From assembly GCF_003144395.1 (NCBI RefSeq), contig NZ_PENZ01000010.1:1-64000 (forward strand): 64,000 nucleotides of DNA. The letters run 5' to 3'. The first letter of the stretch is position 1. Every line of letters begins with the position of its first letter. Source of the DNA: Proteus faecis (GTDB lineage Bacteria; Pseudomonadota; Gammaproteobacteria; Enterobacterales; Enterobacteriaceae). A program made the position numbers and the translations under genes. Positions 41,326-51,251 of the stretch are shown here, piece after piece. Below the pieces are notes generated by a model. That model saw nothing but the letters and a program-made list of their open reading frames with translations, was not told the DNA's origin and did not search any database.

Positions 41326-42441
41326 TTAAGCGAGATGAGGTTGTACTAAATATTCTTCACTTTGCATCTCTTGTAAACGTGATAAGCAACGCTGATATTC
41401 AAAACGTAAAAAATCACCTTGGTAAATCTCGTTCATTTCTACATTTGCATTAATAATAAGTTTCACTTTACGTTCATAAAACTCATCAACCAGCGCTAGA
41501 AACCGACGCGCAACGTCTTCATTTAATGTTCCCATTTGTTCCATGTCATATAACAAAACAGAGTGGTAATGCTTAGAAAGCGCAATGTAATCAAGCTGAC
41601 TACGTGGTTCCATACACAAGGTTGAAAAATTAATAGCGAGCACCCCATTAGATACTTTTCTTACTTTCATAGGGCGATGATTGATGGTTAAAGTACAATC
41701 AACTTTCGGTTCGCTAGTTGCCAAATGCATGAAAATTCTATCCATCTCATGACGATTTTTATCGTTGAGTGGAGATAAAAAAAGATGCGCTTGCGTTAGT
41801 GTTCTAAGGCGATAATCAATACCTGCATCAACATTTAAAATGTCACAATGGTGTTTGATCTGTTCTATTGCAGGTAAAAAACGAGAACGTTGTAATCCGT
41901 TACGGTAAAGCTCGTCTGGTGGAATATTTGATGTTGCTACTAGCGTGATACCTCTGGCAAATAACGCCTCAAGCAAGGTACCTAAAATCATTGCATCAGT
42001 AATATCAGAAACGAAAAACTCATCAAAACAGAGCACATCAGTTTGCGCTTTAAATCCATCAGCAATAATTTCTAGCGGATTTTCATGGCCTTGCAAGTTT
42101 TTTAGCTCTTCTTGAACACGTAACATAAAACGATGGAAGTGTAAGCGAAGCTTTCGTTCTGTCGGCAAACTTTGATAAAACATATCCATCAACCATGTTT
42201 TACCTCGGCCTACACCGCCCCACATATATAAACCACGTTCTGGTGCAACAATCTGTTTTTTTGTACGAATTCGCCTAAATAATCGTTGTGTTAGCGAACT
42301 TTTTTCTGGTGGAGTCTCTTTTAATAATTCATGGTATATCTGTTGAAGATGGAGAACAGTTTTTCGCTGAACATCATCAGGTTGATAATCACCTTGCTTC
42401 AATGCGGCTTCATAAAGTGATAACGGCGTACTAACAGTCAT
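41326..42441 (-). CDS. zapE: Cell division ATPase ZapE (AFG1-like)
   Basis: ZapE is a P-loop ATPase that destabilises FtsZ rings under low oxygen, heat or filamentation conditions. The start at 42441 (371 aa; E. coli 375) has AGAGGG upstream; a longer frame would add 30 unrelated residues. Walker A is GGVGRGKTWLMD near 70, Walker B is LCFDEFFVSDITDAM near 140, and the arginine-bearing motif FARGITLVATSNIPPDELYRNGLQRSRFLP follows near 165. The C-terminus CLSRLQEMQSEEYL is conserved. It is upstream of zapG on the opposite strand. Confidence 0.96.
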   Translation of the reverse strand: MTVSTPLSLYEAALKQGDYQPDDVQRKTVLHLQQIYHELLKETPPEKSSLTQRLFRRIRTKKQIVAPERGLYMWGGVGRGKTWLMDMFYQSLPTERKLRLHFHRFMLRVQEELKNLQGHENPLEIIADGFKAQTDVLCFDEFFVSDITDAMILGTLLEALFARGITLVATSNIPPDELYRNGLQRSRFLPAIEQIKHHCDILNVDAGIDYRLRTLTQAHLFLSPLNDKNRHEMDRIFMHLATSEPKVDCTLTINHRPMKVRKVSNGVLAINFSTLCMEPRSQLDYIALSKHYHSVLLYDMEQMGTLNEDVARRFLALVDEFYERKVKLIINANVEMNEIYQGDFLRFEYQRCLSRLQEMQSEEYLVQPHLA

Positions 42442-42644
42442 GAATGCCCTCTTATCCTTAATTTTCTGACATACTGATTTGTGTCTGTCGAATGGCTCTA
42501 TTATAAGCATTAAGAATTGTATTAACATCAACGTAACACACGAATTTTATATTAAGCTTAAGGATATTATTCCACCCATGCCTTTTAGCGGTTATGATGT
42601 TATAAGAATCCATCGTCCTCACTATTAGATGAAAAGGAGTTGCC

Positions 42645-43049
42645 ATGGTTTGGGTTTATGCACTGATTGGATTAGTTGTCGGTCTTATTATCGGCGCACT
42701 GGCAATGCGTTACGGTAACAGCACCCTTCGCCAACAAGATGCTATCAAAGCAGAGTTAGACACGAAAAAAGAAGAACTTGATACTTATCGCAATGAGCTT
42801 GTCAGCCACTTTGCTAGAAGTGCTGAACTATTAGATAACATGGCGAAAGATTACCGTCAGCTTTATCAACATATGGCAAAAAGCTCTAATGAGCTCATGC
42901 CTGATATGCCTGAGCAAGAAAATCCATTTAATTACCGATTAAGCGAATCAGAAGCAGCGAATGATCAATCACCAGTAAAAATGCCACCCCGTGATTACTC
43001 CGAAGGCGCATCTGGATTGTTCAGACCAACAGAGAAAAAAGACAGTTAA
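42645..43049 (+). CDS. zapG: Z-ring associated protein ZapG (YhcB, DUF1043)
   Basis: The protein is 134 aa (E. coli 132). An N-terminal membrane anchor (VYALIGLVVGLIIGALAMRYG, 4-24) is followed by a cytoplasmic coiled coil (about 30-85) and a disordered tail with NPFNYRL. E. coli YhcB/ZapG interacts with divisome and elongasome proteins and coordinates envelope synthesis. AAAAGGAGTTGCC is a strong ribosome-binding site. A terminator follows 5 bp after the stop. Confidence 0.95.
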   Translation: MVWVYALIGLVVGLIIGALAMRYGNSTLRQQDAIKAELDTKKEELDTYRNELVSHFARSAELLDNMAKDYRQLYQHMAKSSNELMPDMPEQENPFNYRLSESEAANDQSPVKMPPRDYSEGASGLFRPTEKKDS

Positions 43050-43053
43050 TATT

Positions 43054-43086
43054 AAAAACGCCACATTTTGTGGCGTTTTTTCTTTC
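43054..43086 (+). terminator. Terminator after zapG
   Basis: The 12-bp stem AAAAACGCCACA (43054-43065) / TGTGGCGTTTTT (43069-43080) is followed by TTCTTTC. Confidence 0.92.
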
Positions 43087-43185
43087 TAATAAACATCATA
43101 AAATGACAATTATTTGCTATGGTTTTAAAGATAGCTTTTGTCTTGTAAATCCGTGTAAAAGGAAGCAAAGCACACCATGTCTTAA

Positions 43186-43214
43186 TGAACTTTCCTCTGT
43201 CAGTACAGGTCTTA
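43186..43214 (+). promoter_or_regulatory. Possible sigma-E type promoter of degQ
   Basis: TGAACTT (43186-43192) is a 6/7 match to the sigma-E -35 element GGAACTT. TCTTA (43210-43214), 17 bp further on, resembles the -10 TCTGA. Transcription would start about 60 bp before degQ. Spacing is at the long end and the -10 is imperfect. Confidence 0.3.
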
Positions 43215-43279
43215 GTGATATCGAGCTCATTTTGAGCAATAACTTTTATTTTGATAACTGTATCAAGAGACTCTAATTC

Positions 43280-44671
43280 ATGTTGACTAAAAAAAGAAAA
43301 TTATTACTTAGTGCATTAGCAATGAGTGTCGGACTTTCACTCTCTACTATTCCAGCAACCAGCATGGCCGCGTTGCCTGCGGTTATGCCATCAGGTGAAC
43401 AACTGCCAAGCCTTGCACCGATGTTAGAAAAAGTGTTACCTGCTGTTGTCAGTGTGCACGTTTCAGGAACACGAGTGCAAAGCCAGCAAGTCCCTGAAGA
43501 GTTCAAATTCTTCTTTGGTCCAAATTTCCCATCACAACAACAAAGCATTCGTCCTTTTGAAGGATTAGGCTCTGGTGTCATTATTGATGCTCAAAAAGGC
43601 TACGTATTAACAAATAACCACGTTGTTGATGGCGCAGATAAAATTCAACTGCAAATTAATGATGGGCGTGAATTTAGTGCAAAATTAATTGGTAGCGATC
43701 CACAAACAGATATCGCATTACTGCAAATTGAAAAACCAACTAACTTAACTGCAATTAAAATGGCAGACTCTGACCAATTACGTGTTGGTGACTTTGCGGT
43801 TGCAGTGGGTAACCCATTTGGTTTAGGCCAAACAGCAACATCAGGTATTATCTCCGCATTAGGCCGTAGCGGTTTAAATCTTGAAGGTTTAGAGAACTTT
43901 ATTCAAACCGATGCATCTATCAACCGTGGTAACTCTGGTGGTGCGCTCGTTAACCTAAATGGTGAGCTAATCGGAATTAACACAGCTATTTTAGCTCCGG
44001 GTGGTGGCAACATCGGTATCGGCTTCGCCATCCCAAGTAATATGGCGCGTGACCTTAGCCAACAACTGATTTCTCATGGTGAAGTTAAACGAGGTATCTT
44101 AGGTATTCGTGGTACAGAAATGAATTCTGATCTGGCGAAATCCTTTAATATTGATGCACAACGCGGCGCTTTTGTTAGCGAAGTAATGCCAGATTCATCA
44201 GCAGCAAAAGCAGGCATTAAACCGGGTGACGTTTTAATCTCAGTTGATGGTAAACGTATCAATAGCTTTGCTGAATTAAGAGCCAAAGTGGGTACAACAC
44301 CGCCAGGTAAAGAGATCCTGATTGGCCTAATCCGTCAAGGTAAACCAATGGATGTAAAAGTGACATTAGAGAAACAATCCGCCGATGCAACACGCGCAGA
44401 TAACTTCTCTCCTGCACTACAGGGAGCCACATTAAGTAACTATGTGAATAAACAAGTGAAAGCTGTTGCTGTCGATTCGGTAGAAAAAGATTCTGCAGCC
44501 GCTGCATCTGGTTTACAAAAAGGCGACCTTATTATTGGTATCAATAATACGCCAATTACATCACTAGGCGATTTACGCAAAGCAATTGACGCTAAACCGC
44601 CTGTTCTTGCACTGAATATTCAGCGTGGTAATGAAGAAATTTACCTGCTGTTACGTAATACACCTCGCTAA
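43280..44671 (+). CDS. degQ: Periplasmic serine endoprotease DegQ
   Basis: DegQ is an HtrA-family periplasmic protease/chaperone. The protein is 463 aa (E. coli 455). A signal peptide (about 1-31, ending SMAA) is followed by a trypsin-like domain with catalytic triad H114 (TNNHVVDG), D144 (TDIALLQI) and S219 (GNSGGAL), then two PDZ domains (about 270-350 and 375-460). It lacks the long LA-loop insertion of DegP, which supports DegQ. It lies directly upstream of degS, with a terminator between them, as in E. coli. Confidence 0.97.
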   Translation: MLTKKRKLLLSALAMSVGLSLSTIPATSMAALPAVMPSGEQLPSLAPMLEKVLPAVVSVHVSGTRVQSQQVPEEFKFFFGPNFPSQQQSIRPFEGLGSGVIIDAQKGYVLTNNHVVDGADKIQLQINDGREFSAKLIGSDPQTDIALLQIEKPTNLTAIKMADSDQLRVGDFAVAVGNPFGLGQTATSGIISALGRSGLNLEGLENFIQTDASINRGNSGGALVNLNGELIGINTAILAPGGGNIGIGFAIPSNMARDLSQQLISHGEVKRGILGIRGTEMNSDLAKSFNIDAQRGAFVSEVMPDSSAAKAGIKPGDVLISVDGKRINSFAELRAKVGTTPPGKEILIGLIRQGKPMDVKVTLEKQSADATRADNFSPALQGATLSNYVNKQVKAVAVDSVEKDSAAAASGLQKGDLIIGINNTPITSLGDLRKAIDAKPPVLALNIQRGNEEIYLLLRNTPR

Positions 44672-44710
44672 GAAGTAAGCTTTTCACCTATCTAATTTAT
44701 TGATTTCTTT

Positions 44711-44743
44711 AGCCCTATAATTTCCATTATAGGGCTTTTTTTT
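44711..44743 (+). terminator. Terminator after degQ
   Basis: The 11-bp stem AGCCCTATAAT (44711-44721) / ATTATAGGGCT (44726-44736) is followed by eight Ts. Confidence 0.92.
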
Positions 44744-44867
44744 ATACCTATTTTTAGGCTTAAAAGGGTATTTTATGTGCTAAGCGATGCTTTCATAAGT
44801 TAAACTATGCTATTCTCACTGCTCCTACGCGAATAATTTCACAGTCAGACATAAATACAGGATTTTT

Positions 44868-45935
44868 ATGTTAACTAAGTTACTGCGATCAACTCTAATT
44901 GGTCTTCTCACAGCAGCAATTCTTTTGATTGCAGTTCCTTCAATTCGCCCTATTTTTATTGAACGCCTACTTAATGGCGATTTTCTCAATGCACCTTTTA
45001 GCTATAACACTGCAGTGCGACGAGCAGCTCCTGCGGTTGTTAATGTTTATAGCAGTACGATGGGGAGTTTTTCTCAAGAAGGCCGTGAGCTAACATCTTT
45101 AGGTGCTGGCGTCATTATGGATGGTCGTGGTTATATTCTGACGAATCAGCATGTTATTAATAATGCTGATCAGATCCTTATCGCCCTTCAAAATGGTGAT
45201 CTTTATGAAGGCTTACTTGTTGGTTCTGATCCTTTAACCGATCTTGCGGTATTAAAAATTGATGCCGATAAACTCCCTACAATCCCCATTAATACTAAAC
45301 GAATTTCTCATGTTGGTGATGTCGTGCTAGCTATCGGTAACCCATTTAATATTGGGCAAACTATTACACAAGGGATCATCAGTGCTACTGGACGCGTTGG
45401 ATTAAGCCCAACCCGTTACCAAAATTTCCTGCAAACAGACGCCTCAATTAATGAAGGTAACTCTGGCGGTGCACTAATTAATACTGAAGGTGAACTCGTA
45501 GGTATTAATACCATGACATTTGATTCAGGAACCTATAACGGATACCGCCCTACGGCAGAGGGACTAGGCTTCGCTATTCCGACCGAACTTGCAGTTAAAA
45601 TTATGAATAAGCTAATTCGTGATGGTCGTGTTATCCGTGGTTTTATTGGTATCACAGCAAAAGAATTACCAAAAATTCGCTCATCAAATACAGATATTAA
45701 GCAAATTCAAGGATTGCGAATTTTTAGGATCACACCAAATGGCCCTGCGGATAAAGCTGGAATAAAAACCGGCGATATCATCCTTAGCATTAATCATGCA
45801 CCTGCCACTTCCGCGATGGAAATGATGGATTACATTGCAGAAACGCGCCCCGGTACAGCGCTACCTGTCACGATATTACGAGAAGGTAAAGAGATCAATG
45901 TAGATGTAACTATTTCTGAATACCAGCCAGAATAA
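44868..45935 (+). CDS. degS: Site-1 protease DegS
   Basis: DegS is the inner-membrane-anchored HtrA protease that senses misfolded porin C-termini with its PDZ domain and cleaves RseA to release sigma-E. The protein is 355 aa, the E. coli length. It has an uncleaved N-terminal membrane anchor (LIGLLTAAILLIAVPSI, 11-27), triad H95 (TNQHVINN), D125 (TDLAVLKI) and S199 (GNSGGALI), and a single PDZ domain (about 260-350). In E. coli mdh follows; here a synteny break starts after degS. Confidence 0.97.
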   Translation: MLTKLLRSTLIGLLTAAILLIAVPSIRPIFIERLLNGDFLNAPFSYNTAVRRAAPAVVNVYSSTMGSFSQEGRELTSLGAGVIMDGRGYILTNQHVINNADQILIALQNGDLYEGLLVGSDPLTDLAVLKIDADKLPTIPINTKRISHVGDVVLAIGNPFNIGQTITQGIISATGRVGLSPTRYQNFLQTDASINEGNSGGALINTEGELVGINTMTFDSGTYNGYRPTAEGLGFAIPTELAVKIMNKLIRDGRVIRGFIGITAKELPKIRSSNTDIKQIQGLRIFRITPNGPADKAGIKTGDIILSINHAPATSAMEMMDYIAETRPGTALPVTILREGKEINVDVTISEYQPE

Positions 45936-45945
45936 TAACTAACAA

Positions 45946-45981
45946 AAAATCGCCTTATTCTTGGCTAATCAGGCGATTTCA
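45946..45981. terminator. Terminator shared by degS and the CPCC gene
   Basis: AAATCGCCT (about 45948-45955) pairs with AGGCGATTT (45971-45979). The right arm overlaps the last codons of the minus-strand gene. Read on the minus strand it is followed by six Ts. Confidence 0.75.
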
Positions 45982-46210
45982 TATAAAACGTCGCACTTTG
46001 TAAGCAGCTTTCTTTAAAGGTTTCGGTATTGCGATAATCCTCTAAGGTACTGTGATTACAACCACTGTATTGTCCTTCTTTAGTACCATCATTTTGCCAA
46101 CCACATACAGGGCAGATCTCAAAAAATGCCTCATCTTTATCTTTGAAAACAAAATAATGACACGCAACACAACTCACTTCTAAAGGAAGATGACAACTTC
46201 GCTTTTCCAT
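45965..46210 (-). CDS. CPCC-type cysteine-rich small protein
   Basis: The protein is 81 aa with a zinc-ribbon-like arrangement: SCVACHYF (C14, C17), ICPVCGWQND (C33, C36), and the family signature YSGCNHSTLEDYRNTETF. This fits the Cys_rich_CPCC family (PF14206), small proteins of unknown function. Some members occur as candidate immunity or accessory proteins near polymorphic toxins, but no toxin gene is adjacent here. It is followed by its own terminator and preceded, after 56 bp, by a DUF2157 gene on the same strand. It sits at the degS synteny break. Confidence 0.75.
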   Translation of the reverse strand: MEKRSCHLPLEVSCVACHYFVFKDKDEAFFEICPVCGWQNDGTKEGQYSGCNHSTLEDYRNTETFKESCLQSATFYMKSPD

Positions 46211-46266
46211 AGGAAAAACTCTCCTACTACATTATTAATCAATACGTTTTCATTATACTATTGGCT

Positions 46267-47325
46267 CTAATTCTCTTTATTAGCGATTGAGTTATTTTCA
46301 ACAGCATGCCAAATTTTTTCAGCTTTTCGTCCAATTAAAATCAGTGAAACCGCCAAAATAAAGAAGAAAATCGCACTGTGTAAACTATCCCAGAAATATT
46401 CAAAGAATCGGGTATAAAGGTTGATACCAAGGAATGTTAGACCGAATCCTCTTAACATACCGTCATCTGTTTTAAGGCTAATATAAATACAACTAACTGA
46501 AACAACAGCAAATAACAGTGCCCAAGGTAACAATTTTATACTTGATGTGTAATACCATGTATCAGGATCGTAATTGCCGAAAATAGACATTATCCATAGC
46601 GCAATAAACAGATAAGTGAGCCCCATTATTTTTGTCATGGTAAATAAACGACGCTGTACCAATACATTTTGTAGAAAATAACAGCCTGCTAATAATACTG
46701 CGCCAAAGAAAACAAAGCGGATAGGATAGTTCATCCCTAACCAATAAGCCCCCCAACCAGAGACATATCCTGTTTCAGCACCAAACCAATTTCCTAACAT
46801 CAATAAGAAGAATAACCACACCAAAGAAGAGCGACTGATAAATCCAATTGCACCATAAATGACACAGCCAATTAGAAAGAGAGGAGCAATATGACCACTA
46901 CCTGTATCCAGTAACTCTCCTAACTGCCAAAGAAAAATAGCCGTAAACATCACACCTAAAAAGAGAATAAACTCAGTACTGTAATGCCACTGTGTTTCTT
47001 TTCGCTGACGTTTAAATCCCCAAAAATAGAGTGCTGAAGCAATAAGTGCAGGAGAAATCACCCGCATAATTTCAGAAACACTAAAAATCTCAATGAGATA
47101 ATAAATTAATGCACTATCACTAAAAATACTACCAGCTGCAATAATCAAACAGACCATCGCTATCCAGAATGCATAACGGCTCAGCCGTTTCCAATCAAAA
47201 GGAATGCGGTGCAATGTATTTCCTAACTGCTGATATTCTTGTTCTGAAATCTCACCAGATCGTTGCCATTCATCCAGTGCTTGACGAACTAGGCGCTCTT
47301 GTTTCCTTGTTACCTGCATATTCAT
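46267..47325 (-). CDS. DUF2157-type polytopic membrane protein
   Basis: The protein is 352 aa. A soluble N-terminal region (residues 1-45, TRKQERLVRQALDEWQRSGEISEQEYQQL) resembles the DUF2157 N-terminus. It is followed by about ten hydrophobic segments and a short charged tail. The function is unknown. AAGGAAGAA precedes the ATG at 47325. It may share a transcript with the CPCC gene downstream. Orthologues in enterobacteria are scattered rather than universal, so I treat it as accessory. Confidence 0.65.
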   Translation of the reverse strand: MNMQVTRKQERLVRQALDEWQRSGEISEQEYQQLGNTLHRIPFDWKRLSRYAFWIAMVCLIIAAGSIFSDSALIYYLIEIFSVSEIMRVISPALIASALYFWGFKRQRKETQWHYSTEFILFLGVMFTAIFLWQLGELLDTGSGHIAPLFLIGCVIYGAIGFISRSSLVWLFFLLMLGNWFGAETGYVSGWGAYWLGMNYPIRFVFFGAVLLAGCYFLQNVLVQRRLFTMTKIMGLTYLFIALWIMSIFGNYDPDTWYYTSSIKLLPWALLFAVVSVSCIYISLKTDDGMLRGFGLTFLGINLYTRFFEYFWDSLHSAIFFFILAVSLILIGRKAEKIWHAVENNSIANKEN

Positions 47326-47647
47326 TTCTTCCTTTTAGTTCATAGAAATTTATCTAAAACAGGTCTATTTTTCTTACTGTATCTTGCTGCGAAAGAAATG
47401 CCTTATGAATTATCCTATTCTGAATTTATTCAAAATGATGGCGGATATTTCATAATACACATATTTTTATCATACCCTGTTGTTAACACTAAACTGTCTA
47501 TCCATTTTATCTATTTTAATAATCCGAAATAGTTATTTATTACTATATAGCACACAAAATTTAACCCTAAAGCAGGAAATTAATAAAATTTATGATATTT
47601 AATATTAATAAAATAATTATAAGAATGGAGATATCAAGGGTAATTTA
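47326..47647. other. AT-rich upstream region of the SIR2 module
   Basis: About 320 bp of strongly AT-rich DNA between the DUF2157 gene and the zinc-finger/SIR2 pair. The promoter of the pair must be here; TATATA around 47544-47549 is a weak -10 candidate. No repeats resembling attachment sites or insertion-sequence ends were seen. Confidence 0.45.
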
Positions 47648-48559
47648 ATGAAAATAGAACTCGCAAAAAGCCTAGAATTAAATAAATCTATTTCAGCAGA
47701 AGAAGCAGATAAATTATTCTCAGACAGAATAATAACATCGAAACATCTTTTTGAATGCTCTGAACTTGATTGTCACGCCCAAGTAACTTGTGCCAACCTT
47801 GATAAACCTTTTCGGCTAAGAAAGAGAGTCCCATATTTTAAATTTGTTTCTGAACATAGCAATACATGTAAAGTTGGGATTAATGAAGAAGATGAGTTTC
47901 GTAGAATAAAAAAGGTTACCGAAGATCCAGAAGCACTCCCTTTTATTCTCAATGATACCGTTGAACTTGATCTCTCATCTCCTTATAAAACTAAATTTCA
48001 TGATATCTCCTCCTCAAAAGAGGAGAATAGTATAAATAAACGCTTAAAAACAAAAAATATTGATGAAGAAAATATTAATAAAACACGCCATTCAAGAAAA
48101 CGCTTGTCTGGGCTAGTTAACGCATTTATAGATAAAGAAAATTTCTTTCTAAATACCGCAGAAGGAAGAATTCACTTAAGAGATTTTTTTATAAATATTA
48201 ATGATGAAAAGGATCTCAGTGAATATGTAGAGGAGCCTCGTGTATATTTTGGTAAAGCTTGGATTAAGCGTATAGATAATTATTACCTAGTCCGTTTTGA
48301 TAAAGAAATGAGATCTGGTGACTTAAAATGTAAGCCAACATTTTTTATTCCTGAACGTCTTGTTGATAAATCAGAGTATAAAAGAACTTCTCGACAAGAG
48401 TTAGATAAAATAGCACTTTCAACACCACCAAAACCTCTTTACTTATTTATATTCAGTGAATTACCACCTGTAAAAATGAATAGTGGTGATTTTATAAATT
48501 TCAAATTAGATGATTTAACATACCTATATTACAAAACATGGGGTAAGAAAAATGAATGA
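47648..48559 (+). CDS. CCHC zinc-finger-like protein, first gene of SIR2 module
   Basis: The protein is 303 aa and is not assigned to a named family. Near the N-terminus C37-x4-C42 and H70-x3-C74 flank RLRKRVPYFKFVSEHSNTC. This resembles the zinc-ribbon at the start of CoiA-like and related nucleic-acid-associated proteins, in which a Cys pair is followed by an R-x-PHF-x-H type motif. A central charged linker (120-150, SSKEENSINKRLKTKN) follows, and a C-terminal domain of about 150 residues contains GKAWIKRIDNYYLVRFDKEM. AAGGGTAATTT precedes the ATG. It overlaps the SIR2 gene by 8 bp. Base composition is about 32% GC, lower than the flanking core genes. I infer a sensor or specificity role. 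Confidence 0.6.
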   Translation: MKIELAKSLELNKSISAEEADKLFSDRIITSKHLFECSELDCHAQVTCANLDKPFRLRKRVPYFKFVSEHSNTCKVGINEEDEFRRIKKVTEDPEALPFILNDTVELDLSSPYKTKFHDISSSKEENSINKRLKTKNIDEENINKTRHSRKRLSGLVNAFIDKENFFLNTAEGRIHLRDFFININDEKDLSEYVEEPRVYFGKAWIKRIDNYYLVRFDKEMRSGDLKCKPTFFIPERLVDKSEYKRTSRQELDKIALSTPPKPLYLFIFSELPPVKMNSGDFINFKLDDLTYLYYKTWGKKNE

Positions 48560-49856
48560 AATATATGAAATAGCTTATTCAGCAGCAGCAAATAGATTAT
48601 GTTTATTTACAGGTACAGGTTTTTCTAAAGCACTGACAAATAACGAGGCTCTTGGCTGGCAATCTCTACTTGAAAAAGCATGTGATAAACTAAGCGGTCT
48701 AAGTAAAATAAAAAAATCACTCTTTCCACATGATGGAAAAAATCCATTAAGTTTAGAAGAAGCTGCTCAAGTTATTTATATTGAATATCAAAAAAAAGGT
48801 GAAAATTTACATGAGAAAATAGCAGAGATAATAAAAGAAATTCATTTATCAGAAGATAACAAACATGTAAAAGATTTTTTAGAGAATAATTCAGTAAGAA
48901 TAATAACAACAAATTATGATAAACTTATTGAAAAAATGATCCCCATAAAAAAATGTCAATCTCTTGCACCTGGCTTACCAATACCAAAAGCATCTTCAAG
49001 TACAAAAATTTATCATGTACATGGCTCTATTGATTCACCAAGTAATATGGTAGTCACTTCTGATGATTATTTTAAATTTATAAATGATAACTCTTATTTT
49101 TCCAAGAAAATAAGCTCTATGATTTATGAAAATACTATTGTTATATTAGGTTATTCTCTTGGTGATACAAACCTTAAAGCAATTATTAACGAGTACAAAA
49201 ATTTTTCAAGAGAAAATGTTATTGGTTCTTCTATGTTTTTAGTATCTAGAAAGAAAGTAGAATCTTATTTAAAAGAATACTATTTCCATTGTTATGGCAT
49301 TAGAGTAATTGATAATTTAGATATTCATGACTTTTTTGAAAAATTAAATTCCAAAATTCAAAATGTACAAAAAAGAGTAGAAGACTCGTTAGAAAATATC
49401 AAAAAAGTACTGAGTGGCAGTCATAGCTTTTCTAAAGAATTTCTAAAGGTTGAAAGTAATTTTTATGAAATAATTGTATCTTTAGCCGCATCTGGTGTTC
49501 GAGTAACTGATACCAAAGCAATGAATATGATAGAGAGAATAATACAAGAAAAAATAGAATTAACGAGTGAAAACAATGCTTGGGAGCAATATGTTCATTT
49601 AGCAAATTGGCTAATCTATCTTGCGACTATAATTGAAATAAGAAACACTCCCTTAGAAAAAATATATCTTAAAGCAGTATCTCATTCAATGAATCATATG
49701 AGTAAAGATTATTCTATAGGCTATTCGTGGCATGCTTATCGTGCATGGGAGAATAAATGGCCATCTCTTATTGTGTCAAATAGAGTTATGATAAAAAATT
49801 ATGTTAGTAACTATATTAGCTATACCGATGCTGTAAATTTAGTTAAAAATTTATAG
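48552..49856 (+). CDS. SIR2-domain protein, candidate NADase effector of a defence module
   Basis: The protein is 434 aa. SIR2-like NAD-binding and catalytic motifs are in order: GTGFS (21-25, GAGxS type), TTNYDKLIE (119-127, with N121 and D123), HVHGSID (155-161, catalytic His157), and ILGYSLGDTNL (198-208). This is the SIR2_2/defence-type fold found in Thoeris ThsA, DSR, SIR2-HerA and pAgo-associated proteins, which deplete NAD+ on phage infection, rather than a CobB deacetylase (no zinc-binding Cys quartet). Residues 280-434 are a helical region with no recognised domain. It is coupled to the upstream gene by an 8-bp overlap and ends before a terminator shared with murA. It is AT-rich and located at a synteny break. 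Confidence 0.8.
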   Translation: MNEIYEIAYSAAANRLCLFTGTGFSKALTNNEALGWQSLLEKACDKLSGLSKIKKSLFPHDGKNPLSLEEAAQVIYIEYQKKGENLHEKIAEIIKEIHLSEDNKHVKDFLENNSVRIITTNYDKLIEKMIPIKKCQSLAPGLPIPKASSSTKIYHVHGSIDSPSNMVVTSDDYFKFINDNSYFSKKISSMIYENTIVILGYSLGDTNLKAIINEYKNFSRENVIGSSMFLVSRKKVESYLKEYYFHCYGIRVIDNLDIHDFFEKLNSKIQNVQKRVEDSLENIKKVLSGSHSFSKEFLKVESNFYEIIVSLAASGVRVTDTKAMNMIERIIQEKIELTSENNAWEQYVHLANWLIYLATIIEIRNTPLEKIYLKAVSHSMNHMSKDYSIGYSWHAYRAWENKWPSLIVSNRVMIKNYVSNYISYTDAVNLVKNL

Positions 49857-49876
49857 CTAATTTGAGCTAATAAAAT

Positions 49877-49914
49877 AAAAAAACCATAGCACAACAATGC
49901 ACTATGGTTTTGAA
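49877..49914. terminator. Bidirectional terminator between SIR2 gene and murA
   Basis: The stem AAAACCATAG (49880-49889) / CTATGGTTTT (49902-49911), with further pairing inside, has A/T runs on both sides. On the minus strand it ends with seven Ts and terminates murA. Confidence 0.85.
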
Positions 49915-49941
49915 TGACTAAAAAATGATAACTAAAATAAA

Positions 49942-51243
<1,302 letters not shown>

Positions 51244-51251
51244 CTACTGAA

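Noticed and set aside
41202-41453. 83-codon plus-strand frame
   Set aside because: Its second half is antisense to the zapE 3' end, its first half is AT-rich non-coding sequence, and no homology is visible.
43070-43276. 68-codon frame between zapG and degQ
   Set aside because: It starts inside the zapG terminator hairpin, has no ribosome-binding site and no recognisable protein features; the region is better read as the degQ promoter.
47299-47532. 77-codon frame upstream of the SIR2 module
   Set aside because: It starts antisense inside the DUF2157 gene, is AT-rich and shows no family pattern or ribosome-binding site.
48552-49856. CobB-type protein deacetylase
   Set aside because: The zinc-binding cysteine quartet of sirtuin deacetylases is missing and the motifs are of the defence-associated SIR2 type.
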